NCBI GenBank assembly: GCA_029778615.1 | Contig: JAKOPZ010000174.1 | Coordinates: 1-42,277, forward strand | Origin: Chloroflexota bacterium | GTDB taxonomy: Bacteria > Chloroflexota > Anaerolineae > UBA4142 > SHND01 | DNA length: 42,277 nucleotides | Reading direction: 5' to 3' | Made by a program: the position numbers and the translations under genes | Shown here: one piece after another, positions 9,272 to 17,642 of the stretch | How positions within the stretch are numbered: the first letter of the stretch is position 1 | Layout of the letters: each line of letters begins with the position of its first letter | The notes under the pieces: model-generated | Database searches by the model: none | What the model saw: the letters and a program-made list of their open reading frames with translations, nothing else | Told to the model about the DNA's origin: nothing

Positions 9272-9898
9272 TTACGCGTCCTTGCCGCGCTCGTGCTCCC
9301 ACTCATTGCATTCCAAATGTTCCGTGCGATTGATGGCGAGAATGTGCCAGCGTTTTTCTTGCCACCGCAAAATGTGCATCCCCGTATTTTCCGTGTTGAG
9401 CGAAAAATGATGACTGCCCGCGAGCGCGCGCAAAATCGTGCCCATCGTCCCGCCGTGAGAGACAATGCCGATTTGCGCGTCGGTGTCGAACCAAGCTTGA
9501 TGCGCGGTCAAAATTTTTCGCACTCCGTCGAGTACGCGCGCGTGAAACGAAATATAGTATTCGGAAATTTGCGCGGGCGGCACCGCAGAGTTCAATTCGA
9601 GCGCGGCGATGGGCGAATCGAACTGCAACATGAATTGGGAATACTCTTCACTGAACTCGCGCAGTTCATCCAGATACGCAATCTCTTCCAGTTTCAAAAA
9701 CGAGTTGATGATTTGTGCCGTGTCTTGGGCGCGCGCGTACGTGCTCGCGTACAGCGCGCGCAGTTTGAATTGCGCGCGGCAATAGATGCCCGCGCGGCGC
9801 GCCTGTTCGCGTCCGAGCGCGGTCAGCGGCGCATCTTCGCCGCCCGTCTGGTCGGCATTCCACTGCGATTGTCCGTGTCGAATCAAAATTAAATCCAT
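9272..9898 (-). CDS. Histidine phosphatase family protein (phosphoglycerate mutase-like)
   Basis: 208 residues from the ATG at 9898. The N-terminus MDLILIRHGQSQWNADQT contains the catalytic RHG motif. LTALGREQARRAG and YASTYARAQDTAQI are the usual following segments, and GIVSHGGTMGTILR supplies the second catalytic His. These cytosolic enzymes transfer a phosphate via phospho-His; the substrate cannot be chosen between phosphosugar, alpha-ribazole-5'-phosphate (CobC-like) and others. Despite the B12 cluster in this window, nothing links it to cobalamin directly. It begins 2 nt after the MFS stop codon, so the two are co-transcribed. Confidence 0.88.
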   Translation of the reverse strand: MDLILIRHGQSQWNADQTGGEDAPLTALGREQARRAGIYCRAQFKLRALYASTYARAQDTAQIINSFLKLEEIAYLDELREFSEEYSQFMLQFDSPIAALELNSAVPPAQISEYYISFHARVLDGVRKILTAHQAWFDTDAQIGIVSHGGTMGTILRALAGSHHFSLNTENTGMHILRWQEKRWHILAINRTEHLECNEWEHERGKDA

Positions 9899-9900
9899 GT

Positions 9901-11229
9901 CTATTCCGCCCCCAACGGCGGCGCGTCCGCGTGTTCTTGAACAAACTCGTGACTCATCGAACCCTCTGTCCATTTTTCGGGCGCGTGGCGTTGACTGAGG
10001 AACACGCCGGCAGACCAAAACGCGCCGTAACAAATAAACGTGATGCCCAACGCGAGCGCGACGTAATGCGGGCTAAAGTTATCTACCGCAATGCCGGTGA
10101 TAAAGGTCGAGGCGGCGAGCGTCAGCGTGAGAATGCCCAAGTCCATCGAAAAAATTCGTCCGCGAATATGGTCGGGCACCAGTCGCTGCAACAGCGCCGC
10201 GCTCAACGTCCAATTGCTGCCCCAGCCCGCGTGCGCGAGAAATACAAAGACCATGCCCACCACAATGGTCGGCGCGATGCCAAAGAAAATGTAACTCGTC
10301 CCCGTCAGCAAAAAGCCGAGCATAATCAATTTTTGCGCGCGTCCGATTTGATTGCCCACCACGCGCGCAATCAACAGCGGACCGATGAGAATGCCCAAGC
10401 CGCGCGCCGCTTGTAACAAGCCCACGCCTGCGCCTTGCGTATTCGCGTCCGCATGCGGGAAAAAGACCTCGAAGGAAAAAACGGTGAGCAGCAAAATTAC
10501 TCCGCCCGCGACGCCGCCGCCCGCCTTGACGAGCATCAACCAAAACACTTGCGGGCGCGCAATCGCGTACTTGAATCCTTCCGAAAAATCGGCAAACGGA
10601 TTGAGTCCGCGCTGTGCCGTGCTGCGTTGTTCGGAAAAGGAACGCGCGATGCGCCACACAAAAAACGCGGACGCGAAAAACGAAAGCGAGTTCAACACAA
10701 ACGCCATATCGCGTCCCAACGTCGCAATCGCCACGCCCCCCGCGAAACTTCCCACCGCGAGCATCGTCCCCCACGTCGCGCTCGATAACGCGTTAGCCGT
10801 GAGCAGTTGGTCGCGTTTCACCAAGTTGGGAATCGCCGCGTTCAGCGCGGGATTGAAAAAACTCGCAAACAACACCGACAGCGTTTGAAACACATACACC
10901 ATCCAAATTTGGTCGGCGGTGCGGACCAGCAACAACGACAGCGCAATGACCGCGCGCACCAAATCCATTGCAATCATAATTTTGCGGCGGTCAAAACGGT
11001 CGGCGATGGAACCGGCAAGCGGAATCAAAAAGAACGCGGGGAGATTGGAAGCGATAATGGCAAGTCCGGCGGCGAGTCCCGAATTGGTCAATTGAAAGAC
11101 GAGCGTTTGAACGGCGATGTATTCAAACCAATCGCCGAGCAGGGAAACGATTTGTCCGGAATACAATTTGCGATAGTCGGGATTTTCGCGGAGCAGGACG
11201 AGGTATTTGTTTTCGGTAAAGGCGGACAC
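9901..11229 (-). CDS. MFS transporter (drug/siderophore exporter-like)
   Basis: 442 residues from a GTG at 11229 (SAFTENKYLVLLRENPDYRK). Twelve hydrophobic segments follow. SGQIVSLLGDWFEYIAVQTL and LAGSIADRFDRRKIMIAMDL (the MFS loop-2-like DRFDRRK motif) are typical of the MFS_3/enterobactin-exporter-like group. A longer reading to 11304 would overlap the upstream gene. The GTG is preferred because TAAAAT (11242-11237) lies exactly 7 nt before it, giving a leaderless transcript. It is followed at 2 nt by the histidine phosphatase. Substrate unknown; family assignment firm. Confidence 0.85.
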   Translation of the reverse strand: MSAFTENKYLVLLRENPDYRKLYSGQIVSLLGDWFEYIAVQTLVFQLTNSGLAAGLAIIASNLPAFFLIPLAGSIADRFDRRKIMIAMDLVRAVIALSLLLVRTADQIWMVYVFQTLSVLFASFFNPALNAAIPNLVKRDQLLTANALSSATWGTMLAVGSFAGGVAIATLGRDMAFVLNSLSFFASAFFVWRIARSFSEQRSTAQRGLNPFADFSEGFKYAIARPQVFWLMLVKAGGGVAGGVILLLTVFSFEVFFPHADANTQGAGVGLLQAARGLGILIGPLLIARVVGNQIGRAQKLIMLGFLLTGTSYIFFGIAPTIVVGMVFVFLAHAGWGSNWTLSAALLQRLVPDHIRGRIFSMDLGILTLTLAASTFITGIAVDNFSPHYVALALGITFICYGAFWSAGVFLSQRHAPEKWTEGSMSHEFVQEHADAPPLGAE

Positions 11230-11236
11230 GGCGAGA

Positions 11237-11242
11237 ATTTTA
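11237..11242 (-). promoter_or_regulatory. -10 box (TAAAAT) placing the transcript start at the MFS GTG codon
   Basis: Minus-strand TAAAAT with 7 nt to the GTG at 11229 and no Shine-Dalgarno. This matches the leaderless pattern seen at several other genes in the window. Confidence 0.4.
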
Positions 11243-11264
11243 ACACAGCTTTCAAACGGCGAAT

Positions 11265-13100
11265 TTAGCGGCGCGCATACAACACCGTCCAGCGGTCTTC
11301 CCAAACCGGCTCATCGGGCAAATCATTGTCGGCGGGATTCTCGTTGCGCGTGAGCAGCGCGTAATCATAGATACCGCCTTTCGTCGCGTTATGAATTTCG
11401 GAATACGCGACGCGCCCATCGCCAAACAACGGATGCGCGCGCAAAAAATAGGCAGCCCAATACAAGCGCGGATTCGGACGGCGTGTCAACGCCAAGTAAA
11501 TCGAAGCGTTGGGCGCAAGAATGTTTTGACTGTTGGACAATTGAATCAACTTGCGCGTAACCACCGGCGCGCGCTGCGCGAACGTGTTTTGAAACCAGAA
11601 CATGCTGACGCCCAAGAGCAAAAATAGAAACACAATCATCAGCGTCGGCACAACGAGCCAGCGTTTCCCACGCGCCGATGCACGCCAGCTTTCAATCCAG
11701 ACCTGCGCGCCGAACGCAATCAACGCCACAAACACAAACAGACTCGTCGCGAGCACTTTGAAAAATCCGTACGGATACTTTTGCGCGAAAACCATCCAGC
11801 CCGTCAGCGCCAATAAGGTGACTCCACTCGCGGCGAGCAGTGCGCGTTCGGTTTTGAAACTCACGTACAAGCCCACGCCTCCCAACGCACTCGCAATCAA
11901 AACGCCGCCCCACGCCAACACATCCCACACCGCGCGCACATGCGTATCCCACGCGACGAGTTCGGGATGTTCCAACACGCGCAGCGCGTTAAAGCCCAAC
12001 CCTTCGGCGGGGGAAAGAAATGTTTGCAGCGTTCCGCCGATGGCTTGCGCCACCATTCCCACTTCGGGCACAGAATTTTCATACAACATCCAAACGGCGA
12101 CGGGACAAAGCAGTGCTGCCAGCACGCCGACGCGCGCCCCACTTTCGATGTGCCGCAGGGTGTTTGCGCCGCGCAGGGACAGTGCAATCTCAAGCGCAAA
12201 GGGCAGGAGATAGAATGGTGTTGCTTGCGGATAACAAATCACTTGCGCGCCGAACGAGCTGGCCGCGAGCAAGAACGCGCGGCGCGTGCGGGTTTCAAAA
12301 TACAGTTGTGTTGCCATCCACTCTAAAGGCAAAAGGACCAGTCCAAACGTGTGCGGCGCAAAATTGTCGAGCGGAATCAAAAGCCGCGTGCCATTCAACG
12401 CGAGCGCGGCGAGGGCGAGGATGGCGGTCCAGAAATGTAAACGAAACATTCTCCGATATAGCACGAACACGCCGAGAAAACTTGAAGCGTGCCACAACGC
12501 CAACACCGGCGCAAACAAATAAAAAGCGTCGCGCTGCCACAATTGGCTATAGAGCGAGAGCCACAACGACGCGCCCACACCCACACCGGCTTCGATGACC
12601 TCAGCAGCAGGAACCGCAAACGGCGATGGAATCGAGCGCAGTTGTTGGCTAGAGAGCCCAACTTGTTTTGCGAATTCCGCTTGTGCGACATAGACCGTGC
12701 CGTCCATGTTATAGCCCAGCACAGTGAGATAGCCGTAGGCGAAAAGCGGCAGTACTGCAAAGAGGAACGCACCGCCTGCAATAATGAGGGGCGCGACCAT
12801 TTCGCGCTGTGCTATGGGGTCCCGGACGCGCGGCGCGCGCCACCACGCCGACGCGTTCACCACCGATGCAAGCGGCAACAAAATCCACAGCAAGGTCGCA
12901 CTGTTCACTCCCAACAACGCGAGGGGGGGCGCGACGAGACTGAACAGCGTCAAGCCGACGGCAGGCATGAGCAGCCACTGGTACGGCGCGAGTTCGCGCG
13001 GCAGCAGCCAACGCGCCGCCCCATACCCGAACCAATACGCGAGGACGATGCCGCCAATGAGAATGCCCGCGAGTTGCGCGGGCAGTGAGGTCAGTCCCAT
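11265..13100 (-). CDS. Large polytopic membrane protein, glycosyltransferase-C-like
   Basis: 611 residues with about 11-13 hydrophobic helices through residue about 510, then a soluble tail of about 100 residues containing NSQNILAPNASIYLALTRRPNPRLYWAAYF. The layout (many helices, then an extracytoplasmic tail) and the loop between the first helices resemble GT-C membrane glycosyltransferases or O-antigen-type proteins. However, no DxD/ExD catalytic motif could be placed confidently, so the call is tentative. It starts 21 nt after the mfd stop and probably shares its transcript. A G7 run lies inside the gene (about 12922-12928). Confidence 0.6.
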   Translation of the reverse strand: MGLTSLPAQLAGILIGGIVLAYWFGYGAARWLLPRELAPYQWLLMPAVGLTLFSLVAPPLALLGVNSATLLWILLPLASVVNASAWWRAPRVRDPIAQREMVAPLIIAGGAFLFAVLPLFAYGYLTVLGYNMDGTVYVAQAEFAKQVGLSSQQLRSIPSPFAVPAAEVIEAGVGVGASLWLSLYSQLWQRDAFYLFAPVLALWHASSFLGVFVLYRRMFRLHFWTAILALAALALNGTRLLIPLDNFAPHTFGLVLLPLEWMATQLYFETRTRRAFLLAASSFGAQVICYPQATPFYLLPFALEIALSLRGANTLRHIESGARVGVLAALLCPVAVWMLYENSVPEVGMVAQAIGGTLQTFLSPAEGLGFNALRVLEHPELVAWDTHVRAVWDVLAWGGVLIASALGGVGLYVSFKTERALLAASGVTLLALTGWMVFAQKYPYGFFKVLATSLFVFVALIAFGAQVWIESWRASARGKRWLVVPTLMIVFLFLLLGVSMFWFQNTFAQRAPVVTRKLIQLSNSQNILAPNASIYLALTRRPNPRLYWAAYFLRAHPLFGDGRVAYSEIHNATKGGIYDYALLTRNENPADNDLPDEPVWEDRWTVLYARR

Positions 13101-13121
13101 TTCATTTTTACACGAACGCGT

Positions 13122-16100
13122 TCACTGCGGCGCGTCCGTCCGCGTGCGCGCCAGCCAATTGAGCACGGCCAACAAATGGTCGCGCCACTGCGCGTCCACT
13201 TCGGGACCGGGCAGCCACATGCGGTCACGCGAGGCGCGCACGCGCTGTCCGTACTTTTTATTCACGCGTTCCATGCGCGCAGTGTCCTCGCCGCGAAAAC
13301 GTACCATGATGCGCGCATCGTCGAGCGTCACGCTGGCGGCATGGACGCGCGTGGCGGCGAGTTTGACGCGAATCAAGTACAACAAATTTTGCACTTGTTC
13401 GGGCAGGGGACCAAAGCGGTCTTGAAATTCGCGCGTCAAATCGTTCACGTGCGAATCGTCGTTCACATCGGCGAGGCGGCGATACAGACGCAAGCGCAGG
13501 GCATTGTCGGTCACATAGTCTTGCGGGATTTGCGAAACGAGCGGCAAATCAATCGAAGGCGCGTTCAAGATGCGCTGGGCGGGATTCAGTGGTTCGCCTT
13601 CGCGTAAAGTATGTTTGCCGTTGCCGCGTTCCGGTTCTGCGGCTCGGCTCGACGCGCGCGCGTCTTGAATCGCGCCCGCGAGCAAGCGCGCGTACAAGTC
13701 CAGACCGACGGCAGCGATGTGTCCCGATTGCCGCGCGCCGAGAATTTCCCCCGCGCCGCGAATTTCCAAATCGCGCATCGCCACTTGAAAACCCGCGCCG
13801 AGTTCGCTTGCTTCGGCAATGGTCTGCAAACGCGCGCGCGCGTCGTCGGAGATGTTTGCTTGTTTGTTGTATAAAAAATACGCATACGCGCGCGCCGCAC
13901 TGCGCCCCACGCGCCCGCGCAATTGATACAGCTGCGCGAGTCCGAATTTGTCCGCGTTGTTGATGATGATGGTGTTGGCGTTGGGAATATCAATGCCGCT
14001 TTCGATAATCGTCGTGCACACCAGCACATCGTACTTGCCCGCGGCGAATTCGCTCATCACCGTTTCGAGCTGCTCTTCGGGCATTTGTCCGTGTCCGATG
14101 CCGATGCGCGCTTCGGGTACGAGTTTGCGTAATTGCTCTGCGATGATGCCGATGCCTTGTACACGATTGCGCACAAAAAACACTTGCCCGCCGCGGTCCA
14201 GTTCGCGCAAGATCGCGTCGCGCACCAGACCTTCTTCATACGCGGCGACATAGGTGCGAATCGGCAAACGTTCGTCGGGCGGCGTTTCAATCGTGCTCAT
14301 GTCGCGCGCGCCGCTTAACGAGAGATACAGCGTGCGCGGAATCGGCGTCGCGGTCAAGGTGAGTACGTCCACATGCGCGCGCAGTTGCTTTAAACGTTCT
14401 TTGTGCTGTACGCCAAAGCGCTGTTCCTCGTCCACAATCAACAGCCCCAAATCTTTGAACGAAACATCTTGCGACAAAATGCGGTGCGTGCCGATGACAA
14501 TATCAATCGCGCCCTCTGCCAAATTTTTTACAATTTCATCCTGTTCGCGGTCCGAACGAAAGCGCGACAACATTTCGACGTTGACGGGAAACGGCGCGAG
14601 ACGTTCTTGAAACGTATTGTAATGCTGCTGCGCGAGCACGGTGGTGGGCACCAGAATCGCGACTTGTTTGCCGTCCATCACTGCTTTGAATGCGGCGCGC
14701 AGTGCGACTTCGGTTTTGCCATAGCCCACATCGCCGACGACGAGTCGGTCCATCGGGCGTTTTTGCATCATGTCGCGTTTCACTTGCTCGATGACATTGA
14801 GTTGGTCGGGCGTCTCGACGTACGGAAACGACGCTTCGAGTTCGTGCTGCCACTGTGTATCATCGGAAAACGCGTGCCCGCTCACAATTTCGCGCGTGGC
14901 GTACAATTCCAACAAATCGCGCGCAATATCGGCAACCGCTTTTTTCGTGCGCTCTTTGACTTGGGCCCATTCTGCCGTGCCGAGACGATGCAGTGTCGGT
15001 TTGTGTCCGCCGGGCGCGATGTAACGACTCAGGCGGTCGAGTTGATGCACGGGGACGTACAATTTATCGCCGTGCGCGTATTCGAGCAACAGATATTCGG
15101 TGTCGGGTCCGCCGAAATCCATTTTCTGCAGACCCTTGAATACGCCGATGCCGTGGTCAATGTGAACAATGTAATCGCCTTCCGCCAAATCCGCGAAAAA
15201 TGCTTCGGGCGCTTGCGCGCGCGTGTACTGTGTCGCAATGCGGCGCGGCTTGGGACGCGACCAACCGAAAATTTCGGCATCCGTCAACAACAAGAGATTA
15301 GAGACTGGAGACTTGAGCTTGGAGTCTCCGGTCTCCAGTCTCCATCCCTCTGTCAACGCGCCTTGCACCAAAACAATGTGTCCCGGCTCGGGCGCAAAAG
15401 TGATTTCGGTTTTGGGCTTGACATGGAAATCGCGGTCGCGCAAAAGTTCGCACAACCGTTCCGCTTGCCGCGTCACCGCAATGACGCGCGCGCCGCTTTC
15501 GCGCTGTGCCATCATTTCATCCACGACGCGGCGTACCTGTCCGCCAAAACGTTCGCCCGGCGCAAAGGGCAGAGTCGGCGCCTCTTGAATACCGCGATAA
15601 TCAAACAGCAAACGCGCAAACCGGAACATTTTCTCGCGCAGCTCATGCCACGTAAAGTACGGTTTCAAAAGATTGCGCGGAATTTCGCCGCGCGCTTCCA
15701 AATCTTCGCGCACTTGTTCGGCTTGCTGTTCAAATTGCTCGGTCATCGCCTCCAGCTCTGGCCAATCGTCGGCGACGATGAGCGCGTCCGGCGGCATATA
15801 GTCCAACAGCGTCGCGGCGTCCGCATAAAAGTAGGGCAAATAAAATTCAATGCCGCGAAAGCGCTGCTTGTTTTCGAGCTGTTCAAAATCTTGGCGAAAG
15901 CCGTTCGCCGCGACGGGATGCACATTCGTCATGTCCCACGCGCGCGCGGTGTCTGCCACTTGCGGCGCGCGCGAAATTTCCGCCTCGCTCGCGGGCGTAA
16001 TCATCAGCGCATCAATCACTTTGCCCGAACGCTGGGTCGCGGGGTCGAATTCGCGCAGGGTTTCAATTTCGTCGCCGATGAGCTCGATGCGCACGGGACT

Positions 16101-16682
16101 GGTTTGCGAAGGCAGCCAAATATCCACAATCCCGCCGCGCCGCGAATACAGCCCGGGCGCGTCCACTACGGGCGATGAGACATAACCCAATTCTGTCCAC
16201 GCGCGCAGTAAATTCGTCAGCGATAAACTTGCGCCGCGCCGCAGCACAAACACGCCGCGTTGAAATTCCGCGTGCGGCGCGGTGCGCGTCATCAGCGCGC
16301 GCATTGTGGTGAGAATGACGGGCGGTGAACCGGACGCCGTGACCGAAAGCGCGGACAATGCCGCAAGTCGCGCGGCGATGGTTTCCGTCGTCCACGGCAT
16401 CCGTTCGTACAACAGCGGGTCGGGTTCCGCAAAAAAGAAAACGCGTTCGGGCTGTGCGCTCCACGCGGTCAAATCCACAAACAATTGTTTCGCGCGTTCC
16501 GTCCGCGCGGTAACAATCACCATCGGCTGCACGCGTTTTTCTTGCAACGCGGCAAGGACGTACGGACGCGCCGCATCGAGCACCTGAAGCGGTTCTGTCA
16601 CGCGCGGTTTTTCCAGCCGCGCCAACAGCGCCTGAAATTCAGGCGTTTGGTCGAGGAGAGCTAACAGTCCGGATAAATTCAT
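13122..16682 (-). CDS. mfd: Transcription-repair coupling factor Mfd
   Basis: 1186 residues from the ATG at 16682 (MNLSGLLALLDQTPEF), a normal length. Mfd removes RNA polymerase stalled at DNA lesions and recruits UvrA. Visible parts: a UvrB-homology region at the N-terminus (FFFAEPDPLLYERMPW); the RNA-polymerase-interacting segment near 500 (GDYIVHIDHGIGVFKG); helicase motif I GDVGYGKTE (about 648) and motif II DEEQ (about 747); GTHRIL, TATPIPRTL and a LYQLRGRVGRS motif VI; and a C-terminal TRCF domain (LRLRLYRRLADVNDDSH). Around residues 446-460 a palindromic repeat is inserted in frame (WRLETGDSKLKSPVSN), just before the usual LLLLTDAEIFG segment. The longer N-terminus (MSIVHLR) is repeat-derived. 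Confidence 0.97.
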   Translation of the reverse strand: MNLSGLLALLDQTPEFQALLARLEKPRVTEPLQVLDAARPYVLAALQEKRVQPMVIVTARTERAKQLFVDLTAWSAQPERVFFFAEPDPLLYERMPWTTETIAARLAALSALSVTASGSPPVILTTMRALMTRTAPHAEFQRGVFVLRRGASLSLTNLLRAWTELGYVSSPVVDAPGLYSRRGGIVDIWLPSQTSPVRIELIGDEIETLREFDPATQRSGKVIDALMITPASEAEISRAPQVADTARAWDMTNVHPVAANGFRQDFEQLENKQRFRGIEFYLPYFYADAATLLDYMPPDALIVADDWPELEAMTEQFEQQAEQVREDLEARGEIPRNLLKPYFTWHELREKMFRFARLLFDYRGIQEAPTLPFAPGERFGGQVRRVVDEMMAQRESGARVIAVTRQAERLCELLRDRDFHVKPKTEITFAPEPGHIVLVQGALTEGWRLETGDSKLKSPVSNLLLLTDAEIFGWSRPKPRRIATQYTRAQAPEAFFADLAEGDYIVHIDHGIGVFKGLQKMDFGGPDTEYLLLEYAHGDKLYVPVHQLDRLSRYIAPGGHKPTLHRLGTAEWAQVKERTKKAVADIARDLLELYATREIVSGHAFSDDTQWQHELEASFPYVETPDQLNVIEQVKRDMMQKRPMDRLVVGDVGYGKTEVALRAAFKAVMDGKQVAILVPTTVLAQQHYNTFQERLAPFPVNVEMLSRFRSDREQDEIVKNLAEGAIDIVIGTHRILSQDVSFKDLGLLIVDEEQRFGVQHKERLKQLRAHVDVLTLTATPIPRTLYLSLSGARDMSTIETPPDERLPIRTYVAAYEEGLVRDAILRELDRGGQVFFVRNRVQGIGIIAEQLRKLVPEARIGIGHGQMPEEQLETVMSEFAAGKYDVLVCTTIIESGIDIPNANTIIINNADKFGLAQLYQLRGRVGRSAARAYAYFLYNKQANISDDARARLQTIAEASELGAGFQVAMRDLEIRGAGEILGARQSGHIAAVGLDLYARLLAGAIQDARASSRAAEPERGNGKHTLREGEPLNPAQRILNAPSIDLPLVSQIPQDYVTDNALRLRLYRRLADVNDDSHVNDLTREFQDRFGPLPEQVQNLLYLIRVKLAATRVHAASVTLDDARIMVRFRGEDTARMERVNKKYGQRVRASRDRMWLPGPEVDAQWRDHLLAVLNWLARTRTDAPQ
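15301..15342. repeat. Palindromic repeat element inserted in frame within mfd
   Basis: GAGACTGGAGAC (15301-15312) and GTCTCCAGTCTC (15331-15342) are perfect inverted arms, with a nested pair GGAGACT/AGTCTCC inside. The element is read through as part of Mfd and encodes LETGDSKLKSPVSN-type residues at a position where Mfd proteins normally have a short loop. Confidence 0.75.
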
Positions 16683-16716
16683 TCGCAAATGGACAATGGA
16701 CAATAAACAATGGACA
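16683..16716. repeat. ACAATGG heptad repeat upstream of mfd
   Basis: The sequence aaatggacaatggacaataaacaatggaca shows the same 7-nt period as the arrays at 3551 and 9180. It fills the start of the 82-bp gap between pth and mfd. Confidence 0.6.
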
Positions 16717-16764
16717 AATCAAGTTGTATGTTTTGTGCGACGCCCGATGGCAAAAGGAATGCGC

Positions 16765-17415
16765 TCACGGTCCATTGTATTCGTTCATCGCCTTGACAAT
16801 CCCATCCCGTACCCACACGCGCAGCGCGTTCTCGGCGCGGCGCAGCACATCATCCAAAATACTCTGTTCGTCATCCGAAAAATTTCCGAGCACGTGTCCC
16901 ACATCCTGTTTCGAGTCGGGGCGTCCGATGCCGATACGCAAGCGCGGAATGTCCGTGCCGCCGAGCGCGTGGATGATGGATTCCATGCCGTGATGCCCGC
17001 CCGAACTGCCGTTTGCGCGCAGCCGAATTTTTCCGAGCGGTAAATCCAAATCATCGTACACGACGAGCACCGCCGGACGCGGCAAATGATAAAACGCGGC
17101 GAGTCTTGCCACCGCGCTGCCGCTCGCGTTCATGTACGTTTGGGGTCGCGCTAAAAGCACGCGTTCGCCGTCCAATTTGATTTCTGCCAACTGCGCGTTA
17201 AAGCGTTGACGCTTAAATTCGACGTGTTCGCCGGAACGCGAATGTTCACTGCGCGCGAGATGCGCGAGCGCCATGAAACCAACGTTGTGCCGATTGCGCG
17301 CGTACTTGATTCCCGGATTGCCGAGTCCGACAATCAGCTTGAGCGGCTTGTACGCCTCGAGCACGGTATCGCCGCGTTGTAATTTGCGCGCGAGCCATTT
17401 CGTGGAAACGGGCAT
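16765..17415 (-). CDS. pth: Peptidyl-tRNA hydrolase
   Basis: 216 residues as drawn. Family motifs are complete: LKLIVGLGNPGIKYARNRHN (with Asn and catalytic His), ARPQTYMNASG, YDDLDLPLGKIRLRANGSSG followed by GHHGMESI, and RLRIGIGRP. The enzyme cleaves the ester bond of peptidyl-tRNA released by stalled ribosomes and acts in the cytosol. The N-terminus is about 26 residues longer than usual: Pth normally begins at MKLIVGLG. The extension (MPVSTKWLARKLQRGDTVLEAYKP) has no good Shine-Dalgarno, so an internal GTG (V in DTVLEAY) may be the true start. It lies 82 bp upstream of mfd, the usual order in many bacteria. Confidence 0.95.
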   Translation of the reverse strand: MPVSTKWLARKLQRGDTVLEAYKPLKLIVGLGNPGIKYARNRHNVGFMALAHLARSEHSRSGEHVEFKRQRFNAQLAEIKLDGERVLLARPQTYMNASGSAVARLAAFYHLPRPAVLVVYDDLDLPLGKIRLRANGSSGGHHGMESIIHALGGTDIPRLRIGIGRPDSKQDVGHVLGNFSDDEQSILDDVLRRAENALRVWVRDGIVKAMNEYNGP

Positions 17416-17426
17416 GTAACATAGGC

Positions 17427-17495
17427 GTAGGGGCGACGCATTTGCCGGGCTGTCTTACAATTACGCAAGAAACGTTGCAAATGCGTTGCCCCTAC
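17427..17495. repeat. Inverted repeat element with GTAGGGGCGACGCATTTGC arms
   Basis: The left arm 17427-17445 and right arm 17477-17495 match at 18 of 19 positions. It lies between the 46-residue ORF and pth. 'GTAGGGGC...GCCCCTAC' arms are common in dispersed palindromes of Cyanobacteria and Chloroflexota (from memory). It could act as a transcription pause or terminator, but no T-run follows. Confidence 0.65.
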
Positions 17496-17496
17496 T

Positions 17497-17637
17497 CTAA
17501 AGATAACGACGCAAAAATGAAATGATGCCAAGCAAAATAAAAATGCCAATCGCGTACTGTCCGCCGCGCCAGAATGCGTCAACCAAATCAGGCATGGAAG
17601 AGAGCAGCGAGTTGAGGAGCTGATTAAAGTCCGGCAT
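17497..17637 (-). CDS. Small single-helix membrane peptide (46 residues)
   Basis: The ATG at 17637 lies 5 nt beyond the stop of the Ig-like surface protein gene. It reads MPDFNQLLNSLLSSMPDLVD, then a transmembrane stretch YAIGIFILLGIISFL and a positive RRYL tail before TAG. The upstream gene ends in the same kind of segment (helix plus RRVL), so both would have a short basic cytosolic end. Tight coupling and good composition support a real gene. It is not recognised as a known family. Confidence 0.55.
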   Translation of the reverse strand: MPDFNQLLNSLLSSMPDLVDAFWRGGQYAIGIFILLGIISFLRRYL

Positions 17638-17642
17638 AGGCG

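Noticed and set aside
8588-9892. 434-codon plus-strand frame across the NUDIX and phosphatase genes
   Set aside because: Runs antisense through two recognised genes and the heptad array.
9272-9898. Alpha-ribazole phosphatase CobC
   Set aside because: The histidine-phosphatase motifs are shared by many families, and the gene is 30 kb from the B12 operon without a riboswitch; not enough to name it cobC.
14403-16178. 591-codon plus-strand frame opposite mfd
   Set aside because: Antisense shadow of a clearly conserved gene; composition atypical (Arg/Phe/His-rich) and no motifs.
17427-17495. Intrinsic terminator for the small membrane peptide operon
   Set aside because: Arms are long but no T-run follows on the minus strand; kept as a repeat.
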